In this document: positions 36,573 through 46,162 of the stretch, piece after piece
Position numbering within the stretch: position 1 is the first letter of the stretch
How the letters are laid out: the number at the start of each line of letters is the position of its first letter
Source: Paraglaciecola mesophila
GTDB taxonomy: Bacteria; Pseudomonadota; Gammaproteobacteria; Enterobacterales; Alteromonadaceae
Assembly: GCF_009906955.1 (NCBI RefSeq)
Contig: NZ_CP047656.1
Span: forward strand, 3,409,001 to 3,473,000
Reading direction: 5' to 3'
Length of the DNA: 64,000 nucleotides
The notes under the pieces: model-generated
Database searches by the model: none
Told to the model about the DNA's origin: nothing
Seen by the model: only the letters and a program-made list of their open reading frames with translations
Translations under genes and position numbers: made by a program

Positions 36573-37814
36573 ATGTTCGCCTTTATTGCTCGTCAGCCTA
36601 TTTTAGATCGTAAACGTGATGTATTCGCCTACGAATTGCTTTTCAGAGATGGTAAAAACAATTGCTTTCCCGACGCCACTCGCGACGAACGTACCGAAAA
36701 GCTAATCGCTAAGCATTATCTCACGCTAGGCCTAGATGATATTTCATGCAATAAGAAGTCATTTATCAACTTCCAAAAAGAAACATTAGTCAATGGTTTG
36801 CCTGCTGTTCTTGACCCGTCGAATGTGGTGGTTGAATTATCCGATACTGTGTTACCTCACGACGCATTGTTAGATGTTTGTCGACAAGTCAAAAATACCG
36901 GTTTTACTATAGCGTTAGATGATCATAACCTCGATCCAAAATGGGATGATTTTTTACCTTATGTAGACATAGTTAAGGTGAATATCATGCAGAGTGACTA
37001 TGACGGCATAGCTAAGAGTATGCCTAGGTTACTTGATTCCAATGTAAAATTGGTTGCAGAGCAAATAGATACTCAGCAAGATTTTGAAATTTATCGAGAC
37101 ATGGGTTTTGATTACTTCCAAGGCTATTTTTTCGCTAAGCCTGAAGCGATAAAACAACAGAATTTACCTACGTCAAAGCTAACCTTGGTCGAGTTAATGG
37201 GCGTGAGCTCAAGCGAAACCTTTGACATAGAACGTGTTAATTCAGTAATAGAGCATGATGTTGGCCTGTCTTATATGCTGTTGCGTTTTGTGAATAACCC
37301 CATGGTTAACAAACGTTATAAGATAACCTCGTTACGCCATGCTATTACCTATATGGGGGAAGTGGAGCTCAAAAAGTTTGTTGCCTTGTTGGCCTTGGCT
37401 AACCTTAATGATGATAAGCCGATAGAGTTATTACATCTTTCCCTTGTACGAGCTAAGTTTTGTGATCTGGTCGCGCGTGAAGCCAAGAAAGGTGACAATC
37501 CGCCTGTAGGCTTTTTAGTCGGGTTATTTTCGTTGTTAGATGCAATATTAGATCAACACATGGATACCTTGCTCAATCAATTGCCAATAGATGACGACGT
37601 AAAGTTTGCATTAAGTGGCGGGCAGAATGATTTGTCTATTTATTTAGTGCTGGCGAAGGCATTTGAAAGTGCCAATTGGCTCAAGGTTATCCGTATTGCT
37701 GGCTTATTGAAAATAGACCAGAAACGGCTTCACAGTATGTTTAATCAGGCGATCATATGGGGTAATGGATTGCGTCAATCTGTATCGCCACACTTCCCTG
37801 AATCAAAAGTATAG
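36573..37814 (+). CDS. EAL-HDOD signalling protein
   Basis: Cytoplasmic protein of 413 aa with an EAL-like domain (about residues 1-200: FIARQPILDRKRDVFAYELLFR, LDDHNLDP, QGYFFAKP) followed by a HDOD domain (about 200-400). The EAL motif itself reads ELLF and the expected catalytic acidic cluster is reduced, so c-di-GMP hydrolysis is unlikely; proteins of this architecture (CdgJ/YuxH type) act in regulation of motility and biofilm through protein contacts. AGGGATG precedes the start. Confidence 0.88.
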   Translation: MFAFIARQPILDRKRDVFAYELLFRDGKNNCFPDATRDERTEKLIAKHYLTLGLDDISCNKKSFINFQKETLVNGLPAVLDPSNVVVELSDTVLPHDALLDVCRQVKNTGFTIALDDHNLDPKWDDFLPYVDIVKVNIMQSDYDGIAKSMPRLLDSNVKLVAEQIDTQQDFEIYRDMGFDYFQGYFFAKPEAIKQQNLPTSKLTLVELMGVSSSETFDIERVNSVIEHDVGLSYMLLRFVNNPMVNKRYKITSLRHAITYMGEVELKKFVALLALANLNDDKPIELLHLSLVRAKFCDLVAREAKKGDNPPVGFLVGLFSLLDAILDQHMDTLLNQLPIDDDVKFALSGGQNDLSIYLVLAKAFESANWLKVIRIAGLLKIDQKRLHSMFNQAIIWGNGLRQSVSPHFPESKV

Positions 37815-37842
37815 CGATTCGTTTGTAGGGAATTGCCTCCTG

Positions 37843-37877
37843 TTGCCTGAGATACGATAGGTTTATATCTCAGGCAA
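37843..37877. terminator. Hairpin between convergent genes, putative bidirectional terminator
   Basis: A perfect 12 bp inverted repeat (TTGCCTGAGATA 37843-37854 and TATCTCAGGCAA 37866-37877) with an 11-nt loop, between the EAL-HDOD stop and the ftsX stop. No T-tract follows, so termination would be weak or hairpin-only. Confidence 0.5.
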
Positions 37878-37880
37878 ATA

Positions 37881-38861
37881 TCACTTAGGTTCTATTGCGC
37901 TTACATGGCGCCTTACCGATATCATTGAGCCTACTAACCCCAATACGACTGACGTAGAAAGCATAGTGACTAGGGTGCCAAAATCCACCCCTGTAAGGGT
38001 GAACTGCTTCTGATAGAGAGCACTGACGGCTTCAACACTTGCACTCATCCACCAAAGAAGGCAGATCACGGTAAACCATGCTAGTAACCCTCCTAATAAA
38101 CCGTACCAAAAGCCTGTGTACATGAAGGGGCGTTGAATAAAGGCGTCGGTGGCACCTACAAGCTTCATGACTAAAATTTCATCTTTCTTGCTTAAAATAT
38201 TTAGCCTAATCGTGTTTCCTATAATCAACACCACAGCTAGAAACAGCAACAATGCGATCATGCTGACCAGCTCTTTAGCGACCGTGAGAATAGCGTCTAA
38301 GCGTTGTAACCATTCTAAATCTAACTTGCCGATATCGACTTCTCGCTCGCTGCGCAGTTTATCGAGTAGCAAACGCGCCGCCGCAGGACCCGCATGCTTT
38401 TCAGTAGGAGTAACGAGAACCACAGGAGGTAAGGGGTTCTTATCAAGATAAGCAATGGCATCACCAAAGCCTGAAAGTGTCTTAAATTCGTTTAGCGCGT
38501 CATCTGCGGGTATATAAGTGACTTTATTAACCTCTGGCCAGGAATTAATCCGTGTCAGTAGTTGGTCAATATGTTGTTTAGAGGTTTCAGCTTTTAAAAA
38601 TAGCGATATTTCGGAAGCTTGATCCCAACCGGCATTAATCTGCTCGGCATTTTTGACCAGAATATATAAGGTGCTGGGCAAGGTAATACTTAATCCAAGT
38701 ACCCCTATGGTCATCAATGAAGCGGCACCGGCCCGCCACATTTCCCCTAAGCTTCCTAACGCTTGTCGAAGGTGGCTGAGAAAAAACATTTGGATGCGTT
38801 GAAGAATAGAAATTTGACTTAGTTGCGCGCCTTGGGAGCGGCCTTTAAATAATAAACTCAT
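37881..38861 (-). CDS. ftsX: Cell-division ABC permease-like protein FtsX
   Basis: Inner-membrane protein of 326 aa with the FtsX topology: cytoplasmic N-terminus, helix 1 (about residues 48-72), a periplasmic domain with PVVLVTPTEKHAG and three C-terminal helices. With FtsE it transmits divisome signals to peptidoglycan hydrolase activators. It lies 70 bp downstream of ftsE, a larger gap than the overlap common elsewhere. Confidence 0.94.
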   Translation of the reverse strand: MSLLFKGRSQGAQLSQISILQRIQMFFLSHLRQALGSLGEMWRAGAASLMTIGVLGLSITLPSTLYILVKNAEQINAGWDQASEISLFLKAETSKQHIDQLLTRINSWPEVNKVTYIPADDALNEFKTLSGFGDAIAYLDKNPLPPVVLVTPTEKHAGPAAARLLLDKLRSEREVDIGKLDLEWLQRLDAILTVAKELVSMIALLLFLAVVLIIGNTIRLNILSKKDEILVMKLVGATDAFIQRPFMYTGFWYGLLGGLLAWFTVICLLWWMSASVEAVSALYQKQFTLTGVDFGTLVTMLSTSVVLGLVGSMISVRRHVSAIEPK

Positions 38862-38931
38862 TCTTCAAACTCACTTATGTGTGTGCGGCCAGTTGATGCT
38901 GATTCGGTGTTCATCAGTATGCGCGCTTTTG

Positions 38932-39606
38932 TTAAAAGTCTTGAGATAGGCCATCGGTAATCATTTGCCCATTTTTAAGCGTCAGTGTGCGGTATTTCAT
39001 ACGAGCAATCAGGCCCAAATCATGGGTTGCGATAAACACTGACACCCCAGCTTGGTTAAAATCTTCAAATAAGCGAATGATTTCCATCGACAATTTTGGA
39101 TCTAAATTACCGGTTGGCTCATCCGCTAACAACAGGGGAGGCTTATTCACCACAGCACGGGCGATGCCGACTCGCTGCTGTTCACCGCCAGAAAGCATAA
39201 TAGGCAGGTTTTTCACTTTGTCGCGCAAGCCCACCATTTCAAGTGCAGCATGTACTCTTTTACTGGTCTCTTTATGGGAATAACCCTCAATAATGAGCGG
39301 TAAAGCAACGTTGTCGAACACGCTTTTATCCATCAATAGTTGATGGCTTTGAAATATCATGCCGATATCACGGCGAATATATGCAATCTGACGACGACTG
39401 ATTTGATTTAGGTCATGACCATTGATCAGCACTTTCCCTACCGTAGGGCGTTCCATCAAACTGATCAGTTTCAACAAGGTACTTTTACCCGCGCCGGAAT
39501 GGCCGGTGAGAAAAGCCATCTCACCAGGCTCAATGTGAAAGTCAACTTTGCGCAGGGCTTGTTGACCTCCAGGATAGGTTTTACTAACTTGCTGAAACTT
39601 GATCAT
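38932..39606 (-). CDS. ftsE: Cell-division ATPase FtsE
   Basis: ABC ATPase of 224 aa that pairs with FtsX at the divisome. Motifs are intact: Walker A GHSGAGKST (about residues 35-43), Q-loop MIFQSHQLL, signature LSGGEQQRVGIARAV, Walker B LLLADEPTGNLD and H-loop ATHD. It is in the conserved order ftsY-ftsE-ftsX on the minus strand, 24 bp after ftsY. Confidence 0.95.
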   Translation of the reverse strand: MIKFQQVSKTYPGGQQALRKVDFHIEPGEMAFLTGHSGAGKSTLLKLISLMERPTVGKVLINGHDLNQISRRQIAYIRRDIGMIFQSHQLLMDKSVFDNVALPLIIEGYSHKETSKRVHAALEMVGLRDKVKNLPIMLSGGEQQRVGIARAVVNKPPLLLADEPTGNLDPKLSMEIIRLFEDFNQAGVSVFIATHDLGLIARMKYRTLTLKNGQMITDGLSQDF

Positions 39607-39630
39607 AACATCACTCTTGGCACATTCGAC

Positions 39631-41028
39631 TTATTGAGTACTTTGTGCATTCGCATCAGCGCTGCTTTCGGCAAAGAGTGCTTCAACAAATTCATCACTT
39701 GCAAATGGACGTAAATCGTCGATTCCTTCCCCCACGCCTATATACCGAATAGGAATGTTAAATTGATCGGCTAAGGCGAAAATGACCCCGCCTTTTGCGG
39801 TGCCATCTAGTTTGGTTAATGTGATGCCTGACAGGCCTACTGCCTGATTAAATAATTTAGTTTGACTAACGGCGTTTTGTCCCGTTGCAGCATCTAGAGT
39901 TAACATGACTTCATGAGGTGCGTTAGGATTAATTTTCTTCATGACGCGCAACACTTTTTTCAGTTCTTCCATTAGATGTTCTTTGTTCTGTAAGCGCCCC
40001 GCGGTGTCAGCAATCAGTACATCCACCTTGCGTGCCTTTGCAGATTCGAGGGCATCATAAATAACCGACGCGCTATCAGAACCCGTTTTTTGTGCAATCA
40101 CAGGGATGTTATTGCGTTCACCCCACACTTGTAGTTGTTCAACCGCGGCGGCTCTGAAGGTATCACCCGCGGCCAACATCACTTTCTTACCTTGTGACTG
40201 AAATTGCTTCGCCATTTTACCTATGGTGGTGGTTTTACCTACGCCATTTACTCCAACCATCAAGATAACAAACGGGCCTTCGTCTGTTTCGGGCACAAGA
40301 GGTTGGCTGACTTCTTGTAATATATCGCTCATCTGTTGCTTGAGTAATTGATACAAGGCATCGCCGTCTTTTAATTGATTACGTTTGGCACCATCAGTCA
40401 GCTTTTTAATGATTTTACTGGTGGTATCGATCCCCACATCGGCAACTAATAGCTGCGTTTCCAATTCTTCGTATAAATCATCATCTATGGTCTTACCACG
40501 AAATAAGCTGACAAAACCGCTACCTAAGTTAACTTTGGTACGCGACAGACTTTGTCTTAACTTGGCAAAAAGTCCTATTTTGGCAGGCTTCTCAGACTCT
40601 GGTTCAGACTTTGATTCAGCGTCTGGTTCAGGGGCTAGCTCCAGCTCTGTTTCTTGCATCTCTGTGGTGGCTTCTATTACTGCACCAGGTTCTTCAGTTA
40701 TAACTGATGTTGAAACATCATTATCTTCCACTTCAGTGACTAAGGCCGGTGTGGATTCATCAATGTCAGTCGTATAACTGTTCTCATCGAAAAGAGGCTG
40801 CTTATCTACTGCGCTTTCAACTTCTACCGCTGGGTGGGCATGAGACGCATTTTCTACCTCAGTTTCTATAACATTCTCAGGGGCGCGCTCTTGCTCGACA
40901 CCTTGTTCGTCGATGATTTCATCGATTTGCTGCGGTATTTCTTGGGCTTCTTCTGGTGCGCTCTGAGGGGGATTTTTTGGCTCTGACTTGGGCTTGTCTT
41001 TTTTGAGCCAACCGAAAAACTTGGACAT
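39631..41028 (-). CDS. ftsY: Signal recognition particle receptor FtsY
   Basis: SRP receptor GTPase, about 465 aa from ATG 41028 (MSKFFGWLKK); a longer frame begins 15 residues earlier but lacks family support. An acidic, low-complexity N-terminal A domain (about residues 10-160, rich in Glu, Pro and Thr) is followed by the N domain and the GTPase G domain with GVNGVGKTTTIGK, DTAGRLQNK and TKLDGTAKGG. It docks ribosome-SRP complexes at the membrane. rsmD is divergent, the usual gammaproteobacterial arrangement. Confidence 0.95.
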   Translation of the reverse strand: MSKFFGWLKKDKPKSEPKNPPQSAPEEAQEIPQQIDEIIDEQGVEQERAPENVIETEVENASHAHPAVEVESAVDKQPLFDENSYTTDIDESTPALVTEVEDNDVSTSVITEEPGAVIEATTEMQETELELAPEPDAESKSEPESEKPAKIGLFAKLRQSLSRTKVNLGSGFVSLFRGKTIDDDLYEELETQLLVADVGIDTTSKIIKKLTDGAKRNQLKDGDALYQLLKQQMSDILQEVSQPLVPETDEGPFVILMVGVNGVGKTTTIGKMAKQFQSQGKKVMLAAGDTFRAAAVEQLQVWGERNNIPVIAQKTGSDSASVIYDALESAKARKVDVLIADTAGRLQNKEHLMEELKKVLRVMKKINPNAPHEVMLTLDAATGQNAVSQTKLFNQAVGLSGITLTKLDGTAKGGVIFALADQFNIPIRYIGVGEGIDDLRPFASDEFVEALFAESSADANAQSTQ

Positions 41029-41112
41029 ATTAAATAGAAATCCTTGGAAAATCGTTGAATTAATTGAGTACACTTACGTTACTTTGCAGCAATGATAGCA
41101 TTCCTACTATAA

Positions 41113-41697
41113 ATGAAGCGAGACGTAAAAAAGAGACAAGCTGCCAATGGTGCAATTCGTATTATCAGCGGGCAATGGCGCGGGCGCAAATTACCTGTGA
41201 TGAACGTACAAGGTTTAAGGCCAACCACGGATAGAAACAAAGAAACTTTGTTTAACTGGTTAATGGCACACACACAAGATAGCCGCTGTTTAGACGCATT
41301 TGCTGGCAGCGGAGGTTTAGGGGTTGAGGCACTTTCTCGCTATGCTAAACACGTGACGTTTATAGAGTTAGACAAAAACGTTGCGCGCAACTTACAGCAA
41401 AATCTAATCTCTTTAAAAGCCGCAGAAGATAGTGCGAAAGTGCTATGTGGTGATGCTTTAGGCTATTTAAATCAACTCAACGAAGAATTTGAGCTGATTT
41501 TTCTGGACCCACCTTTTAATCAAAACCTTGTTCCTAAAGCTATTGAGGGCATTGAACAGGGTGGTTTGCTCGCCCAAGATGGTTTGATTTATATTGAATG
41601 CGAAACACAAAATGCTCAATACAGTGTGCCGCCTCAATGGCGCTTATTAAAAGAGAGTCAAACTAGCCAGGTGACAGCGCGGCTGTATCAAGGCTAG
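41113..41697 (+). CDS. rsmD: 16S rRNA (guanine-966-N2)-methyltransferase RsmD
   Basis: Methylates G966 of 16S rRNA. The protein has 194 aa: SAM-binding motif LDAFAGSGGLGVEAL (about residues 57-71), acidic residue in FIELDKN, and the catalytic LDPPFNQ motif of N2-guanine methyltransferases. It begins 84 bp from ftsY on the other strand. A strong ribosome site is not evident before ATG 41113. Confidence 0.94.
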   Translation: MKRDVKKRQAANGAIRIISGQWRGRKLPVMNVQGLRPTTDRNKETLFNWLMAHTQDSRCLDAFAGSGGLGVEALSRYAKHVTFIELDKNVARNLQQNLISLKAAEDSAKVLCGDALGYLNQLNEEFELIFLDPPFNQNLVPKAIEGIEQGGLLAQDGLIYIECETQNAQYSVPPQWRLLKESQTSQVTARLYQG

Positions 41698-41716
41698 TTG
41701 CTGGCGTAAAATAGCC

Positions 41717-42307
41717 CTAAGAAGTAATATCGATACCAATATTACTCATGCCTTCGCCAATAGCGATTGCTTGTAATGCTTTGCATGTTTCGCCATTTTT
41801 AGGGCTACTGGCTAAAAAGGTGAGTAACTCTTGTTGTATTTCAATTTCCCATTGCATCAATGGATGTTGCTTAATTTCTTCGTCTGATATTTCGTCATCA
41901 GAGGTTGCCTCAACAAAGGTTTCTACTGTGCCCTGAGCGAGTTTACTCACCACGACGGCGCCTTGCAGATCTTCTCCCATTAACAATAAGATAAGTGCTG
42001 ACATTGACATGGCTGTATCGATCGCTGGGTAAACGCCTATGCTGTCATAATCATTAGGATCCGGTACGTTTGCTTCTACTTTTTCGAGTTGCGCGGCAAA
42101 ATTAATTTTTGTTTTTGGGTGTGCAAGCCACTCCCAGATAATATTTAAACTATTGCGATAAGGGCTAGGGTCTGCGAATTCAGTCGCCTCACAGAAAAGC
42201 TGGTAATTCGGTAACATGCGCTCTAACAGCGCTGCTGAAAAGGCAACCGACTGCCAAGACTCTAATTCTCTAACTTGTTGAAATATAGTTAGTTTGTTTT
42301 CTTTCAT
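41717..42307 (-). CDS. DUF416 (YjaG-like) protein
   Basis: Cytoplasmic protein of 196 aa of the DUF416/YjaG family, all-helical and acidic, function unknown. It has a typical N-terminal block (TIFQQVRELESWQSVAFSAALLERMLPNY) and helical repeats. AGGTAAC precedes the start. It converges with rsmD (19 bp between stops) and lies about 20 bp downstream of the MarC-family gene, probably co-transcribed. Confidence 0.85.
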   Translation of the reverse strand: MKENKLTIFQQVRELESWQSVAFSAALLERMLPNYQLFCEATEFADPSPYRNSLNIIWEWLAHPKTKINFAAQLEKVEANVPDPNDYDSIGVYPAIDTAMSMSALILLLMGEDLQGAVVVSKLAQGTVETFVEATSDDEISDEEIKQHPLMQWEIEIQQELLTFLASSPKNGETCKALQAIAIGEGMSNIGIDITS

Positions 42308-42328
42308 TGTTACCTCGTTGTTCCGCTT

Positions 42329-42919
42329 TTACATTAGCGAATAAAATTTTCCGATGCCATCTAGTAGCATTTGGATTGAAATCATAATTAGGATCATGCC
42401 CATTAATCGTTCAATCGCTATTAGGCCTCGTTCACCTAGTATGCGATGAAATAGATTCGAAAACATTAATATCACTGCGCTTACCGACCAAGCTGCCAGC
42501 AGTGCCAAAGACCAATCTAACATACGACTATGATCTTGATTCGCGAGCAGAATGAGCGCCGCAAGAATAGATGGGCCAGCAATCATTGGGATGGCTAATG
42601 GGACTATAAAAGGCTCTTCACCTGGCGGTAAGCCCGTTACACCACCGGGTTGCGGAAATATCATTTTTAACGCGATCAAGAATAAAATAATGCCACCGGC
42701 GATACTGACGGTTTCCTGCTTTACACTTAAAAAATCGAGTACGGCTTGGCCACTGAACAAAAAGCCCATCATGATCAGTAAAGAAAAAAACAACTCACGG
42801 ATCAGAACGATACGGCGTCGCTTGGGTTCAATGGTTTTTAATACTGACATGAACACAGGAAGGTTGCCTAGTGGGTCCATAATCAAAAATAATGTAATGG
42901 CCGCAGACCAAGTTTCCAT
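42329..42919 (-). CDS. yhgN: MarC-family integral membrane protein (YhgN-like)
   Basis: Inner-membrane protein of 196 aa with six hydrophobic helices; it begins METWSAAITLFLIMDPLGNLPVF, the MarC-family signature. ATG 42919 gives the length of E. coli YhgN (197 aa); a longer frame adds 15 polar residues. Its substrate and function are not established; the family was once linked to antibiotic resistance but that link was not confirmed. Confidence 0.88.
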   Translation of the reverse strand: METWSAAITLFLIMDPLGNLPVFMSVLKTIEPKRRRIVLIRELFFSLLIMMGFLFSGQAVLDFLSVKQETVSIAGGIILFLIALKMIFPQPGGVTGLPPGEEPFIVPLAIPMIAGPSILAALILLANQDHSRMLDWSLALLAAWSVSAVILMFSNLFHRILGERGLIAIERLMGMILIMISIQMLLDGIGKFYSLM

Positions 42920-43146
42920 AGTGCTACTCTTTCGGGAGTTAATTGAGACGGGGCGATTGGGCAAGTGTATAACATCTACGCAGCCCAGCCCATCTGATTG
43001 AAAGATTTATCTATTTTTTTAGTCGTTAAAGATCAACAGCTCTCGAGCAAATTGTTTGCTATGGTTGAAAGACAGCAATGACCTAGTACCTAGTAACAGC
43101 GTACCGAAGTCAGTAAAGAGTGTGTAATATTTAGAGGGAGCAGAAA

Positions 43147-43329
43147 ATGAGTGTGATGACAGTAGAAGAAGTAGCGAATTTTTTGGGTGTCGAGGCAATT
43201 CGTGTTGAACGCTTAGAACGTGAGAGTTTATTGATTGCGGTAGACAAAGACGAGCAGGATAGGCCGCTATTTAATGCCAAAGATGTAGAAAAATACAAAG
43301 TGCTCGCGGAGCGTCTTGGGGGGCTTTGA
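43147..43329 (+). CDS. Small MerR-type helix-turn-helix protein
   Basis: A 60 aa protein consisting of a MerR/excisionase-like helix-turn-helix (MTVEEVANFLGVEAIRVERLERESLLIAV) followed by a wing-like segment and a short helix (RPLFNAKDVEKYKVLAERL). GAGGGAGC lies 5-11 nt before the start and codon usage looks like the surroundings, which supports a real gene. It stands alone, with no prophage features nearby. Its target is unknown. Confidence 0.75.
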   Translation: MSVMTVEEVANFLGVEAIRVERLERESLLIAVDKDEQDRPLFNAKDVEKYKVLAERLGGL

Positions 43330-43344
43330 GCTTTTAATTCAGCG

Positions 43345-43373
43345 AACCTAGGTACCTCTTGCGCACCTAGGTT
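43345..43373. terminator. Hairpin after the small helix-turn-helix gene
   Basis: A perfect 9 bp inverted repeat (AACCTAGGT 43345-43353 and ACCTAGGTT 43365-43373) lies between convergent genes. It has only a weak T-rich tail, so termination is likely but not certain. Confidence 0.55.
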
Positions 43374-43415
43374 GTTGCAAAATATACGAAAACCAAATGA
43401 GTATTTAGTTACTCA

Positions 43416-44699
43416 TTATTCAGTCAATAGGGCCTTGGCTATGGTTCGAATGCCCATACCTGAGGCGCCTGCCGGTGTATAGGCATCTGCACTATCGTTA
43501 AATGCAGCGGCCAAATCCATATGCAACCAACCTTGACCGTCATTGCTCACAAACCGTGAAAGAAAGCCGGCAGCGTTTGATGCACCTCCTGCTCCTCCGC
43601 CTTTTTGCGCGCGGCTATTGGCTGTGTCTGCATAATGAGAGGGGCATTTTTCTTGGTGCCATTTCTCCAGCGGCAAGGGCCAAGCCGGCTCGTTTTCTTC
43701 ATCGGCGTATCCTAATGCGCGCTGCATCAGATTTTTATCTAGCGCAAAAAAGGCATTGTAGTCACGTCCTAATGCCGCGCTAGCTGCGCCGGTTAACGTT
43801 GCAGCATCTATGATCAATGGCGCTTGGGTTTCACATGCCGCCATTAGGCCATCTGCTAGCACTAATCTACCTTCGGCATCGGTATTGACGATTTCTACCG
43901 TTGTTCCATTTTTATAGGTGATGACATCACCGAGCTTGTAAGCGTGGCCACTGATTAAATTTTCAGCACAGCACAAATATAGTTTCACCCGTTTTTCTAA
44001 GCCTTGCATAATCGCTAAGCCTAAACCACCGGTTACCATGGCGGCTCCGCCCATATCACATTTCATGTGCAGCATACCTTCGCTGCCTTTGATGCTATAA
44101 CCGCCACTGTCAAAGGTTATGCCTTTGCCCACTAATGCGGCGCTAACAGGGGCAAGGGGATCGCCAGTTGGGTTGAAGTCTACTTCAAGCATTACAGGCG
44201 GGCGTTTGCTACCGCGGCCAACGTTATATAGTCCGTGCCACTGCTGTTCTACAAGCTCTTCGCCCACCCATTGCTTTGCAGTGACATGACTAGGACTTAA
44301 GCTGGTTAACCATTCCACACTGCTGCTGGCCAATTTTTCGGGGGACAGATCTTCCGGTGTGGCATTGGTTTGATTACGAGTAAACACCAACGCTTGATAG
44401 CGCTGGGTTAAAGCACTGCTATTTTCGTCATCTGCCCACTGAATGTGGTGCTGTTTTTTGCTACTGGTGAAGCTATAGGCAAAAGCCCATTGTTGTTCGA
44501 TATGCCATTTACCACATAAAGTCACGAAATCTAAATTCAAACCGTCTAGAATACGCGCTGCGCGGCGAATGGTTCTATGTTGAGGGTCATCAGATAATAA
44601 ATGGATAGTAGCGCTTTCATTGTCGAATGATAGCACAGCATTCTTGCCCCAATGGGCAGCGGCTGGCGCATTTGACAGTTGGATAGAAAGTCGAGACAT
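43416..44699 (-). CDS. pepB: Aminopeptidase B (PepB, M17 family)
   Basis: Cytosolic leucyl-aminopeptidase-type exopeptidase of 427 aa, the exact length of E. coli PepB. The C-terminal catalytic domain shows the M17 metal-binding residues in GKGITFDSGGYSIKG, the signature NTDAEGRLVLADGL and the Asp of MKCDMGGAA. It uses two divalent metals (Mn or Zn) to release N-terminal residues in peptide turnover. Confidence 0.93.
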   Translation of the reverse strand: MSRLSIQLSNAPAAAHWGKNAVLSFDNESATIHLLSDDPQHRTIRRAARILDGLNLDFVTLCGKWHIEQQWAFAYSFTSSKKQHHIQWADDENSSALTQRYQALVFTRNQTNATPEDLSPEKLASSSVEWLTSLSPSHVTAKQWVGEELVEQQWHGLYNVGRGSKRPPVMLEVDFNPTGDPLAPVSAALVGKGITFDSGGYSIKGSEGMLHMKCDMGGAAMVTGGLGLAIMQGLEKRVKLYLCCAENLISGHAYKLGDVITYKNGTTVEIVNTDAEGRLVLADGLMAACETQAPLIIDAATLTGAASAALGRDYNAFFALDKNLMQRALGYADEENEPAWPLPLEKWHQEKCPSHYADTANSRAQKGGGAGGASNAAGFLSRFVSNDGQGWLHMDLAAAFNDSADAYTPAGASGMGIRTIAKALLTE

Positions 44700-44766
44700 A
44701 AAACACTCCTAAGATAAGTAAGCCAATATCATAACAATTTTGTAACGATAAACAGTATGGTGATGA

Positions 44767-45471
44767 ATGCAATTTAATAACAGTTTGATTGAAGGTGTGT
44801 TGATTAAACGTTACAAACGATTTTTAACCGACGTCAGATTATTAAATAAAAATGAAGTCGTTGCTCATTGTCCCAATACAGGCGCAATGACGGGTTGTGC
44901 TGAGCCGGGTATGCAAGTTTGGCTTTCTGTAAGTGATAATCCCAAGCGCAAACTAGGCTATACTTGGGAGTTAGCGGTAACCCAACAAGGGTATTGGATT
45001 GGTATTAATACTAATAATGCCAATAGAATCGTCGGGGAAGCGCTGGCAATGCAGACAATTAGTGAATTAGTTGGCTACGACAGTGTGCGCCCTGAGGTAC
45101 GTTTTGGGCTCGAAAACAGCCGAATTGATTTTCTTCTTAGCGCATCGAGCAAACAAGATTGTTATATTGAAGTGAAATCGGTGACCTTGTTAGAAGGTGA
45201 GCAAGGCTATTTCCCAGATGCCCAAACGGTAAGAGGCCAAAAGCATTTGCGCGAGCTAACAGCTATGGTCGAACAAGGTTATCGTGCTGTTTTGCTGTTC
45301 TGTGTTCAGCACACGGGTATTCAAAGCGTAAAAGTGGCAGAACATATCGATCCAAAATATGCACAAATGTTTGCTCAAGCAGTTGAGGCAGGGGTGGAAG
45401 TATTGGCATACTCATGCGTAATTAACGAACAAAATATTACGCTAAATCAACGACTCCCAGTGATTGTATGA
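44767..45471 (+). CDS. sfsA: SfsA family protein (sugar fermentation stimulation protein A)
   Basis: Protein of 234 aa with the SfsA N-terminal block ([31 protein letters not shown]) and the nuclease-like core ([25 protein letters not shown]). The family contains an OB-fold and a PD-(D/E)XK-like domain; the DNA-binding role is suggested but not settled. It is directly upstream of dksA, the common gammaproteobacterial order. Confidence 0.93.
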   Translation: MQFNNSLIEGVLIKRYKRFLTDVRLLNKNEVVAHCPNTGAMTGCAEPGMQVWLSVSDNPKRKLGYTWELAVTQQGYWIGINTNNANRIVGEALAMQTISELVGYDSVRPEVRFGLENSRIDFLLSASSKQDCYIEVKSVTLLEGEQGYFPDAQTVRGQKHLRELTAMVEQGYRAVLLFCVQHTGIQSVKVAEHIDPKYAQMFAQAVEAGVEVLAYSCVINEQNITLNQRLPVIV

Positions 45472-45637
45472 AAATATAAGTTGCTTTTTTCGCCGACATC
45501 GCCATATTGCCCGTCGGAATTTGGTTTTTAGCATTAACAGCAGGTCAGTGCGTAGAATTGCCAGCGGTATTTCTTTCTGTTATACATACCCGCTTGCACA
45601 AAACCGTCCTGTGCTCGTAGTTAAGGAGAATTGGCTG

Positions 45638-46087
45638 ATGCCAACAGGAAACACGATGAAAACACTCGGATTATTAGCCCTAGCTGGTCTTACTCCCTAT
45701 CAGGAGAAAGCTGGCGAGGAATACATGAATGAAAAACAAATGGAGCATTTCCGTTTGTTGCTAAAAGCATGGCGCGACCAATTACGCCAAGAAGTAGATC
45801 GTACCGTGCATCATATGCAAGACGAAGCGGCTAACTTCCCTGACCCAGTTGACCGGGCAGCACAGGAAGAAGAGTTCAGTATTGAACTAAGAACCCGTGA
45901 CCGTGAACGCAAATTGATCAAAAAAATCGAGAAGACCCTTAAACGTATCGAAGAAGACGATTTTGGCTTCTGTGATACCTGTGGTATCGAAATTGGTGTT
46001 AGGCGCTTAGAAGCGCGTCCTACTGCCGATTTATGTATCGATTGTAAGACCCTAGCTGAAATTAAAGAAAAGCAGCTTCAAGGTTAG
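45638..46087 (+). CDS. dksA: RNA polymerase-binding transcription factor DksA
   Basis: Binds the secondary channel of RNA polymerase and, with ppGpp, tunes rRNA and amino-acid promoters. The protein has 149 aa from ATG 45638 (AAGGAG 9 nt upstream); the much longer frame overlapping sfsA is not real. It shows the family coiled coil ([19 protein letters not shown] with Asp residues at the tip) and a four-Cys zinc finger (CDTC and CIDC). It is followed by a terminator, then gluQ. Confidence 0.97.
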   Translation: MPTGNTMKTLGLLALAGLTPYQEKAGEEYMNEKQMEHFRLLLKAWRDQLRQEVDRTVHHMQDEAANFPDPVDRAAQEEEFSIELRTRDRERKLIKKIEKTLKRIEEDDFGFCDTCGIEIGVRRLEARPTADLCIDCKTLAEIKEKQLQG

Positions 46088-46098
46088 TATTGATAACG

Positions 46099-46126
46099 AA
46101 AAAGCTGCTCAACGCAGCTTTTTTTA
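46099..46126 (+). terminator. Rho-independent terminator of dksA
   Basis: A 10 bp stem (AAAAAGCTGC 46099-46108 with GCAGCTTTTT 46114-46123) and a run of T, 11 bp after the stop codon. Confidence 0.9.
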
Positions 46127-46162
46127 TGCTTATGTACTATTTCGTTTGCACGATTTCGCTTA

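Noticed and set aside
45464-46087. Long dksA frame with 58 extra N-terminal residues
   Set aside because: It overlaps sfsA, has no family counterpart, and a strong ribosome site precedes ATG 45638.
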